Shown in pieces: positions 43,901 through 55,120 of a stretch of DNA of 64,000 nucleotides. The stretch is from Bremia lactucae. Its lineage: Eukaryota > Oomycota > Peronosporomycetes > Peronosporales > Peronosporaceae. The stretch is from assembly GCF_004359215.1 (NCBI RefSeq), contig NC_090610.1, positions 5,608,364 through 5,672,363 on the forward strand. The letters run 5' to 3'. The position numbers were made by a program, and so were the translations under genes. Every line of letters begins with the position of its first letter. Positions within the stretch are counted from its first letter, which is position 1. Below the pieces are notes generated by a model, which saw only the letters and a program-made list of their open reading frames with translations, did no database searches and was not told the origin of the DNA.

Positions 43901-46900
43901 ACTAAGGCAGGACTTTCCGACTTGTTGGAGCGGTGATGTCCAGCACGATCGAGAAGAGGACTTTGTACACAGATAAAGTCTCCAGCGATGATCGTGTTGA
44001 TGGGGTCCAGATTCCAAGATAATAGAGAGGTGAAAAAGGTCTCGCGTTCCGGCCGTAATGTGGGAGCATACAGATTGACGAGGAGAATGTCTCCAATCGA
44101 TACACTTAATGCACGCGTACTCCAGCGATCCTGATGACATACCGACGAGTCGACAGCAGAGTACGGGGTTAAAAGAATTGCTACGCCAGCGTGTCGTGAC
44201 GAACCCATACTCCAGTACGACAATGGAGGAGCCTCGGGCTTTTGGTGCTGACCCCACAAGCGAACCCACTGGGCACTCGGCTGAGCCACTTCCTCCACTG
44301 TTCGGACGTGCGTTTCTTGGATACACCACGCCAACACACGTTGTCCAGAAGTCTGTCGTCGTCACGCCGCCATCCACCCTGCACGGGTGCTTTCTTTGAA
44401 ACCTCGCACGTTTTGAGTAATTATTACCTCATCACCCACCCGTCGCTGATCTGTTTCCTTGTTAGTGTCAGGGAAAGTAGTCCAATCCTGAAGCAAGCGA
44501 GCACGTCCATAGGCGTCGACTTCCTCCAATGAACAAGTGCGAAAACAAGAGGGAAGGTGCAGCCGTGAGCTGCCCTCAGTATTCAAGAAGGAACCGCGCC
44601 TCCGCAGTTGCCAACGATGTAGAAAAAAAATGTACGAGTGTTCGCCAGTTCACCCGGTGATTATCCGATGAGTAATATGCCCCTTGATAGTGACTGTTTT
44701 GTCGTAGCAGGTGAACATGACAGCGTAGTTTATCGGGAAGAGTGAGCGGATGTACGTCATCCCCCGTCAATGCACGTATCTCTTTGTCAAACAAATCAGC
44801 GCAAAGTAGATGGTGACTTAGACGGATTCGTCGTCGCGGGTCACAGAGCCTTAAGATTTCATCTTTGGCATAGTTACAGTCTCGTAGTTTGTTCCAGTCA
44901 TCCCCGTTGTCAATAAGGGGAGCGAGAGAAGGAGAGGATTGAATCCACTGCGCGCGAGAAATCCATTGGTCTAACCACTGTGAGGTGGTGGCATCCTTCA
45001 CCCTGAGACGGTACGCTTGAAGACCCGATAGCAGGCACTCCTGTCGCCACTTCGATTTCCACTGCACAAGAACCTGATCGGCTAAGCTGGCTAGTAATTC
45101 ATCTGGAAAGACAAAGCGTCGCACGTGATGGAGCAGAAGATTCAGCTCCATTCGCACCGTTTTTAGCCATGCCTCCGTTCCACTATGAGCTAAAGGGTAT
45201 AACGTCTCAGCTGTGACCGGCCATTCAGACCCTGAGGCACACCAAACCGATGGCCACTCCTCACGATAAACGCGTCTTTCTGGAGAAGCCATCTCGGACT
45301 GTTGAGGAATAACCGTGACTCTGCCTTTTTTTTGGTTTAGATGCCCCCAGGGAGCTGGAATCACCGTCGTCGTCCATGTCAACCTCTTCGGACTGCGAGG
45401 TGATGAGGCCTCGTTTTTGCGCCAACACGCTCTTTTCCATATACTCATCGCTGAACACCTTGGGAACCGAAGTTGGCTGCGAAGAACGCAAGACCAGCGC
45501 CTGACTGTTTTCTCCCTGGCCAGAGTGCACGACTAACGAGGTTGTTTGGCTAGCGCTAGTTAAAGGGGCTATCTCCTGTCCAGTACCAGGTGAAGCCTGC
45601 ACATATAGCGCTAATTGTGTAGCGTCAGCTACCGCAAGTAGCTTTGAATGCTGTGACAGCTCTGCCTTCTGGCTGTTAAAGTCATTCGTCAGGGATGTCA
45701 GGTTTGCCGTGCTGTCCGTGTGTAAGAATGCCGAATAATGGCGCCCCCAGAAACGGAGAACCAGCGGCAATGTATCTGTTACCTCAATTTAAGCCGCTTG
45801 CAGATCGTCAATGCAAGCCATGATAGAGAGAGGGTATTCCTTGGCCGTGTCTAACACTCGACCGTGCAGCTGCACTTTTGTCGGGTGATATTATCGTCAG
45901 CTCCACTTCTCGCTGTCACCTTCCAAGTGGATGACAAAGATATCCCGCTGCAGAAAAGTAGCGGCCATACCGAGTATGTCACTTCCTCCCCAACAAGATT
46001 CCGAAACTATGGTGTTTCTGTCAGACGGGGTTGCTGCATAGTCTGTTAAGAAACCACCGCAGTTGAGTTGCCGACTCCTCTCTGGTCATTGTCGGCCACC
46101 CGCGGCCAACATTTTTTAACGTATTGACCCTCAGGTCGTGGGGGAGCTGACCTTCCAGATTCAGCAACCCAGCGTACTTGATACCACGCTTAACGCTGGC
46201 CGTGAGAGGCTCCAGGGCCGTGATTGGTGCGTCCAAGGCGGAGTCCGCGACAGCTTGAGCGATCGCCATCGCCAAACAGTTTCCAGTGGCTGGGGTGGGC
46301 ACTTCCCGTAAGCCCAGAATACGCATCGAATCTTTGAATGAGTAGGTCCGGTCTCTGGACGAGGGTCCAGCGGGATCGGAGTACAACGTCCGTTCTGTTG
46401 CTGTTTAACCAGCCGCTCACAGGTATTGCGTTCAAGACGTTGTTTGGCTAGAAGCGTCGGTCCCGAGATCACGGGCGCTATCCCTCGTCGTTTAGAGTCT
46501 TGTTGACGGACTCGATCTTCTGACGATATATGAGGGCTGGCCCGCGTGACGTCCGGAGGCATGTTCGGGTGAAGCTCTGGTGTAATCGGAGGGTCGTCAG
46601 GGACACTATCTGTGCTAGGAGCTGGAGCGGACCCCGCACTATTCTGCTCCGGCCCCGGCTCCATATCCTGTAGAACGTGGAAACCGCCCGAGCTGGGGCT
46701 TTCGGTCGTTACCGGTGGCTTGCGTGAGGGCCACAAACGCCGTCCACTTCGGAGAGGACGTGTCAGCCAAGGCTGCTTCGGCTGAGGTTTCGGTTTAGGG
46801 TCCGAAGAGCCTGCTTGCGTGGAGATGGCGGTGTAAACGGGCTGAATGGGCACCCCGGTGCGCTGGGGCTCCACTGTCGGAGTCGGCCTTGAGGGAGCTG

Positions 46901-47162
46901 TTCCTTCTGCCGCCGGTGTGACAGCTGCCTGAGCCGCCTCGTCTGCTGCCCTCTGAAGTTGTAGCCGTTTGCTAGCCATCTCCCTCATCTCCTCCGAACT
47001 TAGGAATGGTTAAGCCAAATCTTCGACGTCTTGAAGCTCAGCCTCTGTGACTTCGATAGCACCTGGCCCCTTTAGTTGCGCATCCGTAACTTGGCACCTG
47101 GCGGCTGGGTGGCCTATGGTGCCGCACTGTAGGCGTTGAAGGCTTCGACCCACGTTTGGGTG
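40952..47162 (-). repeat. Second copy of LINE segment 34740-40950
   Basis: Same content, offset 6212: zinc region 41297-40952 (truncated by the N), RT 43476-41156, endonuclease 44586-43780, linker 45770-44576, OTU and head 46988-45812. Every frameshift of the first copy recurs here. The few differences I noticed (near 40875-40916 versus 47087-47128, including a Cys/Arg change in the zinc knuckle) lie at the very end of the first copy, the pattern of a poor contig end. Confidence 0.9.
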
Positions 47163-48476
47163 CTTAATTATGATCGGGGTTCCAAACCATAGAAGGCGGA
47201 CTATCCCCTGAAGAAACGTTGGACATCCCGCCAGAGAGAAGGTGACTTTCCATACTGTAAACGTCCGGGAGTTTGGATTGCAAGTGTCCATATCTTCGAA
47301 TTCAAAATCCGTCGGGATTTTGGACATAAAGTAAGCCGCTATGCGTCCAACCTCGCTAAATCGTGTCACGTGTGCAGGAAAATTGTATACTCAGTTCGTG
47401 AATGGCCCGAACGACCATCGGGGCCTCGCTGATTCTGCCAAACTGCCCCCCGCACCGGCTGATGAGCGTTTTCTAACGTGTACACTCGTCCCTGAAAGGG
47501 TATTTGAACATCCTGCAGACTTTTTGCTGTCTCCCTCGAAAAAAAATAGAAGTGAATCGTCCGGGAAGAGCGACTTTAGCTGATGGCCTTGGTTAATCCG
47601 AGAAAGCGATGGAGATCCGTCAGACTGACCCGCAGAAGCTCCGCGGATTCGAGTATCATCGCCGTGATACCATTAGAAGTCTGTCGGCTGATCGGGATGT
47701 AACGCCCTCTGCCAATAGTAAGAACCAGTTGTCCTTCGACCTGGAATATTTCGCTGGGTCGAACATAAAATCATCATAGGCAATAGACGCGTGCCTCTGC
47801 TGCCCTTCCTGGACTGGCTGTGCTCCTTGGCGCACCACCCGCGCCCATAGGTCGGTGACCGGTGCCGTGGCCCACTTATGTTGGCTGGCTAGTTTTCGAA
47901 TAATCTCTTTAAAGGCCCACTTGGTGAGCAGAATATCTTTGCCTATCTTGGTAGCAAGTCTCGTCCAATCGGTATATGTGCCGGAACTCCGGACAAAACA
48001 CTGCCGAAAAAAACGAGGAGACCGTCCAACTCCGGACCCTTTAGCTTTGGAAAGTGTTGCCGCTCTTGCGGCAGAGCTTCCAAGCTAACCGGAAGCCGAG
48101 AAAATACGTGTTCAAACAGCTCCTGAATGGTCTGACGCCATACATCGACGTACCCCGGCCCGAACGATGCCTTCATCTCGTCAACTAGGGCATCAAACAT
48201 GTCACGGGTGGACGCCTGAGAAGGCGAGGTGTTGGAAGCCGACGCTCCGGATTGAGTCGATTGGCCAGGTGTCGGGCTTCGCGACGGATCCGACGACATA
48301 TTCTCCGCTCCATCGGGTGGCGAAGCTCCGGAGGAAACAATAGGAGCCGGGATACGTGCGTGAGATGACATATCTTGTGGCGGGGATCTGGTCGACACGG
48401 CCCGCTTTAGGTAAGAGTCAATGTCGGTGTCCCCATCTGCCTCCGAGGCAACGGTTGGTGCGAGGTGGCCAATCAA
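47010..48476 (-). pseudogene. LINE ORF1, broken frames with CCHC knuckle
   Basis: 48476-47943 is Ser/Pro rich then helical (VDEMKASFGPGYVDVW). 47838-47656 is a middle fragment (FMFDPAKYSRSKDNWF). 47369-47010 ends in QCGTIGHPAARC, a CCHC knuckle that here has Arg for its first Cys; the first copy near 40916 has the Cys (CLQCGTIGHPAARC). ORF1 of LINEs is a nucleic-acid chaperone. The last frame stops 22 bases before the ORF2 ATG at 46988. Confidence 0.75.
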
Positions 48477-48566
48477 ATCCGGCGGGATGCTCGGCCTACA
48501 TTCCCCCGTGACTGGTGCCGAAGGTAGTGCTATACTTCCATCACTTTCCAGGGGTACGGTCGACTG

Positions 48567-48601
48567 AGGTTGGGCCCCCCCTCCCCCATCGGGAGGGGGG
48601 C
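48567..48601. other. G/C hairpin in the LINE 5' leader
   Basis: GCCCCCCCTCCCCC, then ATC, then GGGAGGGGGGC: an 11-bp near-perfect stem (GCCCCCCTCCC paired with GGGAGGGGGGC). Predicted to fold strongly in RNA of either strand; also able to form a C-rich/G-rich structure. Confidence 0.7.
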
Positions 48602-48660
48602 TTGGTGACGGCTTTGTGTCCGTCGTTCGAAAGATGCTGGCTGACGCCAGTGAGTGCCTT

Positions 48661-48908
48661 TTTTATACTTCCCTACCTATTCACCGCAGATTGAAGAGTG
48701 AAAATATATATATATTAATTGCGGCAAAGTGAAGAAATACGTCCAAGTTGTACTCATGTAAAGTCTCGTCACATTTTTATCGATTAAAGGATAGCGCAAA
48801 ATACTAATATTGAGTATCGGCGTTGTACCGAGTAAAATATTCACTAATCCTTCCACCAATCATAAGCTGGAATTTTACAGGCCGCTATAAGCCGGAGCAA
48901 GTGAAGAC
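48661..48908. promoter_or_regulatory. Region upstream of DFRP1
   Basis: A+T-rich 248 bp between the LINE start and the DFRP1 ATG, the presumed promoter. Contains a TATATATATA run near 48708. The LINE insertion border lies close upstream. Confidence 0.3.
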
Positions 48909-50345
48909 ATGCCTCCCAAAAAAAAAGTTGGAGGCCCTTCGAAGAAATCCGTCGAAAAGCAGAAGGAAAAGGCCGTTGAAGACAAAACTTTCGGCTTAAA
49001 GAACAAAGCCAAAAGCAAAAATGTGCAGAAATACATTCAGGAGGTGACAAAGCAGGTGAAAGGCGGTAACACACGCGCCGACCGCATGAAAGAGCAAGAA
49101 GCCCGAAAGAAAAAGGATGCGAAGGCCGAGCAGGAGAATTTGAGAAGTCTCTTCGCTGCTGCAATAAAGCATCCTAAGGTAGGCCCCACTGCATCGACCA
49201 TTTCACACCATATATCATTTTCCTACCTGAATCTGTTGTCTAAGTAGGTTCCTCCTGGAACGGACCCTAAGACGTTGCTTTGCGCATTTTTCAAGGCTGG
49301 CGTATGCACAAAAGTGAGTTTGCGTTGTTTTGTAGTTCTAAAGTTGAGTTGATTTATATGAATGGGCTTGCACTGTCATAGGGCAATCGTTGCAAGTTCT
49401 CGCACGACTTGATGGTAGGCAAGAAAGCTGCCAAGATCGATTTATACACGGACAATCGTGCTGAGAAAGAAGCAGGTATGGCGATTGATAGCTTCTTATT
49501 GTATTACACTATAAAAAGTGATGCAATGCGGTTAACAATCGCGTTGATGTGCATTAGATCAAATGGATACTTGGGACCAGAAAAAGCTCGAAGAAGTGGT
49601 CAACGAAAAACATCACGAGAAAAATGCAAAGCAGACGGAAATTGTGTGCAAGTACTTCTTAGATGCTATCGAGAAGTCTCTTTACGGCTGGTTTTGGGTC
49701 TGTCCAAATGGTGGCACGTCTTGCAAGTGCGATGAGCTCTTCCATGCACGCATTATAACTTTCATCATTCTAACATGCTAACTATCTGCTAAAAATAATG
49801 TGCTAGATACCGTCATGCACTTCCACCTGGTTATATTTATAAGTCTAAAAAAGATCGTGACCTCGAGAAGAGCAATAAAGTGATCGAGATCTCAATTGAA
49901 GAGATCATCGAGCAGCAGCGTGCTAAATTAGGCCCCAGCGGTGGTACTCCTGTTACAGAGGAGTCGCTTGCTAGGTGGAAGGCCGAAAAACGGGCTCGCA
50001 AGAATGTAGAGGAGGCCAAGAAGCTGAAAGAGCTGGCGAAAAGGACTGGTGGTCGTGGCATCAGTACGTTTGATACTGCTCTATATCGTATTAATGAATT
50101 TGATAGAACATACCGCATCGTTTTGTTTTGTTAATGCAGTGAGTGGTCGAGCACTGTTCACGTATGATCCGACATTGTTCCGTGATGACGCAGATGCTGA
50201 TGACGAGGCGTATTCTCTTCACAGCGACGGGGAAGATGATGTAGAGGAACATGATCTTCTGCCGTCCATTGACGCGGCAGCAGCGGTAATGGACAAGAGT
50301 CTATATCTGCAAGACGTGGATGATCTTGAGTCATTAAAAACGTAA
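48909..50345 (+). CDS. DRG-family-regulatory protein 1 (ZC3H15/LEREPO4/Tma46-like), six exons
   Basis: Binds and stabilises DRG1-type translational GTPases and associates with ribosomes. Exons 48909-49178, 49248-49313, 49382-49475, 49558-49726, 49807-50063 and 50140-50345 join in frame (introns 69, 68, 82, 80, 76 bp; GT-AG), giving 353 aa. [21 protein letters not shown] and [17 protein letters not shown] are typical family starts. First CCCH finger: [19 protein letters not shown] (exons 2-3). Second: [10 protein letters not shown]...[14 protein letters not shown] (exons 4-5). The LEREPO-like helical region ([24 protein letters not shown]) leads to [16 protein letters not shown] and a strongly acidic tail, all in family order. 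Exon joins at GA-T, CAA-A and AT-G codons restore the expected residues (EADQMDTW, SCKYRHALP, GIMSGRALF). Confidence 0.93.
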
Positions 50346-50543
50346 TTACTATAAGCACTACTCAAAAGATTTGTGCGCTAATTTTGAGGTAAAGCGGTCG
50401 CCATTCCAATGATGAACTTGCTAGCCAAAAAAATTGTTGAGTCATGTAAAGCCCTCACGTAGATATTCAATAGTGGTCTCAAAATAAGGGTGGAGCCTAT
50501 CCTGAAACCAAGTCTTAGATGTTCGTTGCGAATTTTTAATCTT

Positions 50544-51048
50544 CTAATTAGCCGACATTTCGTCATTGTTGTTGTCCTCGTGTCTGGAGTGTTTGCCAGA
50601 GTTTTCATCACCAAATGTCAGAATCGTTGAGCTAGCGTTTTTCAGTCGCTTCACAATGCGCTTAGCTCGCTGGAATTGACCAATCAGCCAACCTTAGTAA
50701 AAAAAATTATTAAGCTTTCAATTGCAACTTGCCGTCTCTTGCATGCAATGTAGCTCGTCCATTCCTTCCTGAATCGTGGCCGCGTCTTTTTCAAGCTGCC
50801 TGTACGAAACTTTAGTCAAGCATTGCCATATACTGACAAAAGACACACCTATGCGTAGTCAGTAGATGTTTTAAAGTGTCCGTCAATTGCTTGGCCATTG
50901 CTTTTAAATCGACCTCCGGCGCTTCCATCTCCGTGGACGTCTGATGCTCTTCCATATCATGTTCCTCTTGCATCTCCGGCAGCTGCTGGAGCTCAATTTC
51001 CTCCTCCTGGCTTCCAATTAGGCGCGCTTTCCCTCTAGTCACAGGCAT
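50544..51048 (-). CDS. Small acidic coiled-coil protein, three exons, function unknown
   Basis: Exons 51048-50849, 50799-50729 and 50692-50544 give 139 aa in frame. Intron 1 is 49 bp (GTGTGT...CAG); intron 2 is only 36 bp with a GTTGCA donor and is the weak point of the model. The sequence MPVTRGKARLIGSQEEEIELQQL is followed by Glu/Met-rich helix, LKAMAKQLTDTLKHLLTTHRQLEKDAATIQEGMDEL and, in exon 3, WLIGQFQRAKRIVKRLKNAS, then an Asn/Asp-rich end. The helical heptads look like a SNARE- or tether-like coiled coil but there is no membrane anchor. I do not recognise a family. It lies between two confidently called genes and is divergent from STT3, with 148 bp between start codons. Confidence 0.55.
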
Positions 51049-51196
51049 CGCTTTCTGTAATTGAAAACTCCAATAGATCAACAAGCTGCCGCAGCAGTGT
51101 AGAATGATGGTCACTTCAACCTTGAATGAATACGTCGCTTGAAAGTATTGTTCACAAGGTTGATGGAAGGTTGCTTGAGTAAATAGAAGTCACAAC

Positions 51197-53569
51197 ATGA
51201 TGCAACTCACAAGCTACGTTGTGCTAGCACTCATCTGTGTTCTGAGTTTCACCATCCGCCTTTTTCCGGTCGTCATATGGGGCAGTGTACGCAACTTCTA
51301 TTAGAACCCGCTGCGAAACATATCAAACTAAAGTTGCTCTACCGCAGGTCATCCACGAGTTCGACCCACAATTTAATTTTCGCGTAACTAAATTTCTGGC
51401 CCAGCACGGCGTCTACGAGCTCGTGAATTGGTTTGATGACCGCTCTTGGTATCCGCTTGGCCGAAGCGTAGGGACGACATTCTACCCTGGCCTCATGGCT
51501 GGCGCTGCAGGGTTCCAATACTTTATGACAACAACACTACGGCTTCCGATCTCCATCCGTGACGCCTGCGTCTTCCTAGCACCAGTATTTGCGGCGCTCG
51601 CTTGTGTGGCACAGTTTCTATTGACTCGTGAGGTCACAAACAACACAAATACTGCGTTGCTGTCTTCCATGTTACTAAGTGTGTCACCCGCATATATCTC
51701 GCGCTCAACGGCCGGGTCCTTCGACAACGAGGGCATCGCGATCTTTCTTCTTATTCTCACGTTTTATTTGTGGGTGAAAGCCGTGAAGACAGGAAGTATG
51801 CTGTGGGCGGCTCTGACTGCAATTTCGTACTTTGGTATGGCACTTTCGTGGGGAGGATACGTTTTTATCATCAATATTGTTCCAATTCACGTTCTAGCGC
51901 TGATGCTGTCGGGCTATTATTCGGCAAAAGTGTATGTAGCATACTCAACGTTTTACCCATTGGCGACACTTGGCGCGATGCAGGTTCCTTTTATAGGTTT
52001 TAACGCAGTACTTCAGGGTGAGAGTGTTGGGTCTCACGGTGTATTCGCTCTACTGCAAGGTCCGTATGATAACTGCAGCTTTAAGTGGACTCATTGTGGC
52101 ATACTGACTATCGTTGTTTGGTTTTGGTTCTTACAGTGTATGCACTCATGCAGTGGCTATCAGTCCAGGTGCCAAGAGACCACTCTATACGAATCTTTCG
52201 AGCTTGTTTGTATTCTGGTTGTGTAATCATGAGCAGCGGCGTCTTATTTGCGCTGTTATGCGGTAAACTACAGTGGAGCGGTCGAAGTTTAACACTACTG
52301 GATCCGACCTACGCGTCGAAATACATTCCAATTATTGCATCGGTGGGAGAGCATCAACCGACTGTGTGGTCGGCATTTTACTTTTCTCTTGGACCATCAA
52401 TGCTTTTTATTCCATTGGGATTATTCTATTCCTTTCAAAAGCTTGACGCTGGTCACCTTTTTATGATTTTGTACAGCACATTAGCGTTCTACTTTTCTGG
52501 TATTATGGTTCGATTACTTCTCACTTTAGCGCCAACCGCGTGCTATCTTGCAGCTGTTGGAGCCTCAGGCTTCATGCACAAAATTGTCGAAGTCACGCGC
52601 ACAGATTCACTTAAGGCATCTAAAGCAGAAACTGTCACAAGAAACAAAAGTCGCAACGAAGAAAAAGAGAATCCTCTTCAGTCGCATGCGGGGGAGGTTT
52701 TCACAGCCTTTTTTGCTAAGCTTCATTTTAAATCTGTCGGACTCTCTGGTGGTGATAAAGGGAGAGCCCCGAAAGCACTTCAGCTGTTAATTGTTGCTTG
52801 CGGGGTACGTAAAAATTGATTGATTGCTGGGTTCATTAGTGTCTCACCTTTGTAAATTTAGTTTCTTCTGTTCATCCATACACGACATACTTTCAAAATA
52901 ACAAGGAAAGTGTATTCATCAACTTCACTTGTGTTCGAGAGAATCAATGCAAAGACGCGAGAAAAAGAGCTACACGACGATTATCGGGAAGCCTTTGCGT
53001 GGCTTCGTCAGAACACACCGGACGATGCTAAAATCCTGAGTTGGTGGGACTATGGATATCAGATTACAACGCTTGCAAATCGCACTGTGCTTGTCGACAA
53101 CAATACTTGGAATAACACACACATTGCAACTGTCGGACGTGCTTTAATATCACGTGAAGAGAATGCCTTGCCAATTTTGCTAAGCCTTGGCGTGGATTAC
53201 GTGTTTCTACTGTTTGGAGGAAAAGTTGGCATGCCTGGAGATGATTTGGACAAGCTTCCGTGGATCGTCAAGATCTCCGAAGGCGTATTTCCAAATGATG
53301 TGATAAAGTCCGAATTTCAGATTAACGGGCGCTTCCTCTTCCACGAAAATGCGACGCTTGCGATGAAAGAAAGTGTTCTTTACAAGCTAAGTTATTTCGA
53401 GTTCAGCCAAGTAAAAAGCCTTCCTGCAAGTGAAGGTGAAGATTCCGTCTTAGGATGGGATGTGAGCCGCCAATTTTCACTTCCACAGCGCGAGATTTCC
53501 CTGCACCATTTTGAACATGTATTCACTTCGGAAGCGTGGATGGTTCGGATTTATCGTGTGAAAAAGTAG
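51197..53569 (+). CDS. STT3: Oligosaccharyltransferase catalytic subunit STT3, four exons
   Basis: Transfers the lipid-linked glycan to Asn in N-x-S/T in the ER membrane. Exons 51197-51286, 51348-52059, 52137-52804 and 52862-53569 (introns 61, 77, 57 bp) join in frame to 725 aa. Exon 1 ends with the first helix (TIRLFPVVIWGS); exon 2 begins VIHEFDPQFNFR (D36, catalytic/metal DxD region; the usual DPWFN has Gln for Trp here). The second acidic motif is GSFDNEGIA; WWDYGYQI (about 551-558) is the peptide-binding WWDYG signature, followed by NNTWNNTHIATVG. About eleven or more membrane helices precede the luminal domain. A Lys/Glu-rich loop at about residues 440-475 is an apparent family-variable insertion. 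The start is the first of two adjacent ATGs; with no signal peptide cleavage expected. Confidence 0.95.
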
Positions 53570-54040
53570 GACCCAAGGTCGATCTGTGGAGCTTATGCAA
53601 GCGTAATACTTATCAAGAGCCGAACAGTTTCAAGATTAGTCGTCAACGAGATTTGCCAAGACATGTTAACGAACAAGTCACTCGATATTGACAGGAAAAT
53701 AGCATACCCGCGATGATAATGCCTCGCGCTATTACACGTACTCAGATTATATATACCCTGGCATTCAACTAACCACACCACTCTGCCATTCCCCGCTCTA
53801 ACTTATACATAGCACGTCATATGCCCGCTGTACGTTTTGCTTCCCTATCGTTCACTATCTCAAATAATGCTCGCTGTCTGTCAAATACCCAAGCAGGTGT
53901 CACCGCATCGTCCGCCTTCCTTTTAACGTCGTAACCTCAAAACCTTCCTCATCACGTCCTCTAATTTTGTGCTGTAACAGTCACCTTCGCGTCAGTTGGT
54001 AGCAGATTGAGGTGTGGTGATAATAATCTGCGCGCCGAAA
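53570..54040. other. Convergent intergenic region STT3 / kinase
   Basis: 471 bp between two stop codons; expected to hold both 3' UTRs. No gene recognised. Confidence 0.6.
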
Positions 54041-55120
54041 TTAGGACACTGTCTGAAGCTGCGCACGCGCGTCATTAAGCATCTGCACAATCGACTCACT
54101 GTCGGGACGAAGGGCCGGGTCGAATTGTAAACAAGCACGAGCGATACGCAATATGACGTCAGGACAGTGGGGCGAAAAGCTTGGCCGTAACTCGCCCTTG
54201 GCGACTTTGATTACAATCGCCATGTCAGGCGCGCCGCTGGCTCCTGTCCTGCTGCTTTTTTCCTCAAACGGAATCTCACGCGTATCGAGTTCACTCAACA
54301 CCACGCCGAATGAGTACACGTCCGCCTGCTCGCTATAATTATCTCCTAGCATCACTTCAGGAGCAGTCCATCGCACTGTACCCACACCAGCGGTCAATGT
54401 CTCTTCGTACGATCGATTTCGACTGAGCCCAAAGTCGCTTAATTTAGCCACCATGTTGGTACTCAGCAATACGTTGCGGGACTTGAGATCCCGGTGAATA
54501 ATCTTGGGGGAGCGCGAGTGCATAAATGCGAGGGCCTCTGCAATATCAATCGCAATTTCAATCTTTTCCTTCTGCCAACTAAGCTCAATCTTGCGCGTTT
54601 CGAGCAATGTGCGGACGTCGCCGCCGTCCATGTATTCCGAAACACCACCCAAATCTTTCTTGTTGGTCCACGTGCAGCCAATAAAGCGTACAATTTTTGG
54701 GTGCGATAGTCGTGACATGGTCTCAATCTCGCGAGAAAAAGAAATGGCTTCATCCTCGCCATCTATCATACGCTTTACAGCAACAGGCTGGCCATGGTAG
54801 TGGCCTAGCCACACGACGCCAAATGCTCCGCTTGAAACCTTTCGAGTCAGCAGTACCTCGCTCTCGTCCAAGCGGAATTGAACCAGCTCGGGAAAACAGC
54901 TGTCCGACTCGGCGCGATTGCCGCTTTGAGAAGCGCCAAGACTTCCTTTACGCGGATTGCGCGGTGCCGGAACGGAGCGACGCGGCTGATTGCTGACCTG
55001 GTTAGCCGAAAAGTTGCCGTTGTTGATATTATTTGTTAGATTTGAATAATTTGCCTCGTTCGAACGGCCAGGGGCGGCGCCGCGTGCGTTTTTTTTGGAC
55101 TTGCTGTTCGTGCACCCCAT
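54041..55120 (-). CDS. TKL-like protein kinase with N-terminal dual-acylation motif
   Basis: Single exon, 359 aa. MGCTNSKSKK at the start has Gly2 (N-myristoylation), Cys3 (palmitoylation) and a basic patch, so plasma-membrane anchoring is likely. After an Asn/Pro-rich linker the kinase domain (about 88-350) has a glycine loop SSGAFGVVWLG, VAVK with K116, αC E131, HRDLKSRN (D211), DFGLSR (D229), GTVRWTAPEV and DVYSFGVVLSELDT. The TxxWxAPE and HRDLKSRN patterns place it in the tyrosine-kinase-like (TKL) serine/threonine group, large in oomycetes. All catalytic residues are present, so it should be active. The C-terminal lobe carries the usual RACLQFDPALRPDS ending. Upstream region is 55121 on. 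Confidence 0.92.
   Translation of the reverse strand: MGCTNSKSKKNARGAAPGRSNEANYSNLTNNINNGNFSANQVSNQPRRSVPAPRNPRKGSLGASQSGNRAESDSCFPELVQFRLDESEVLLTRKVSSGAFGVVWLGHYHGQPVAVKRMIDGEDEAISFSREIETMSRLSHPKIVRFIGCTWTNKKDLGGVSEYMDGGDVRTLLETRKIELSWQKEKIEIAIDIAEALAFMHSRSPKIIHRDLKSRNVLLSTNMVAKLSDFGLSRNRSYEETLTAGVGTVRWTAPEVMLGDNYSEQADVYSFGVVLSELDTREIPFEEKSSRTGASGAPDMAIVIKVAKGELRPSFSPHCPDVILRIARACLQFDPALRPDSESIVQMLNDARAQLQTVS

Larger units (their letters stand above)
34190..48660 (-). mobile_element. L1-like LINE with OTU domain, drawn twice around an N at 40951
   Basis: One minus-strand non-LTR retrotransposon: 5' end near 48660 (GC-rich leader), ORF1 (48476-47010) ending in a CCHC knuckle, ORF2 (from ATG 46988) with a Pro-rich head, OTU cysteine-protease-like domain, APE-type endonuclease, reverse transcriptase, and a C-terminal zinc region ending at 34190. 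Bases 34740-40950 repeat as 40952-47162 with a constant offset of 6212 and only a few differences near the edges, so the true element is probably about 8.3 kb. ORF2 is broken by several frameshifts, some at homopolymer runs. Confidence 0.9.

Noticed and set aside
40952..47162. A second independent LINE insertion
   Set aside because: Same defects base for base, begins at an N, no separate ends or target duplication; treated as an assembly duplicate.
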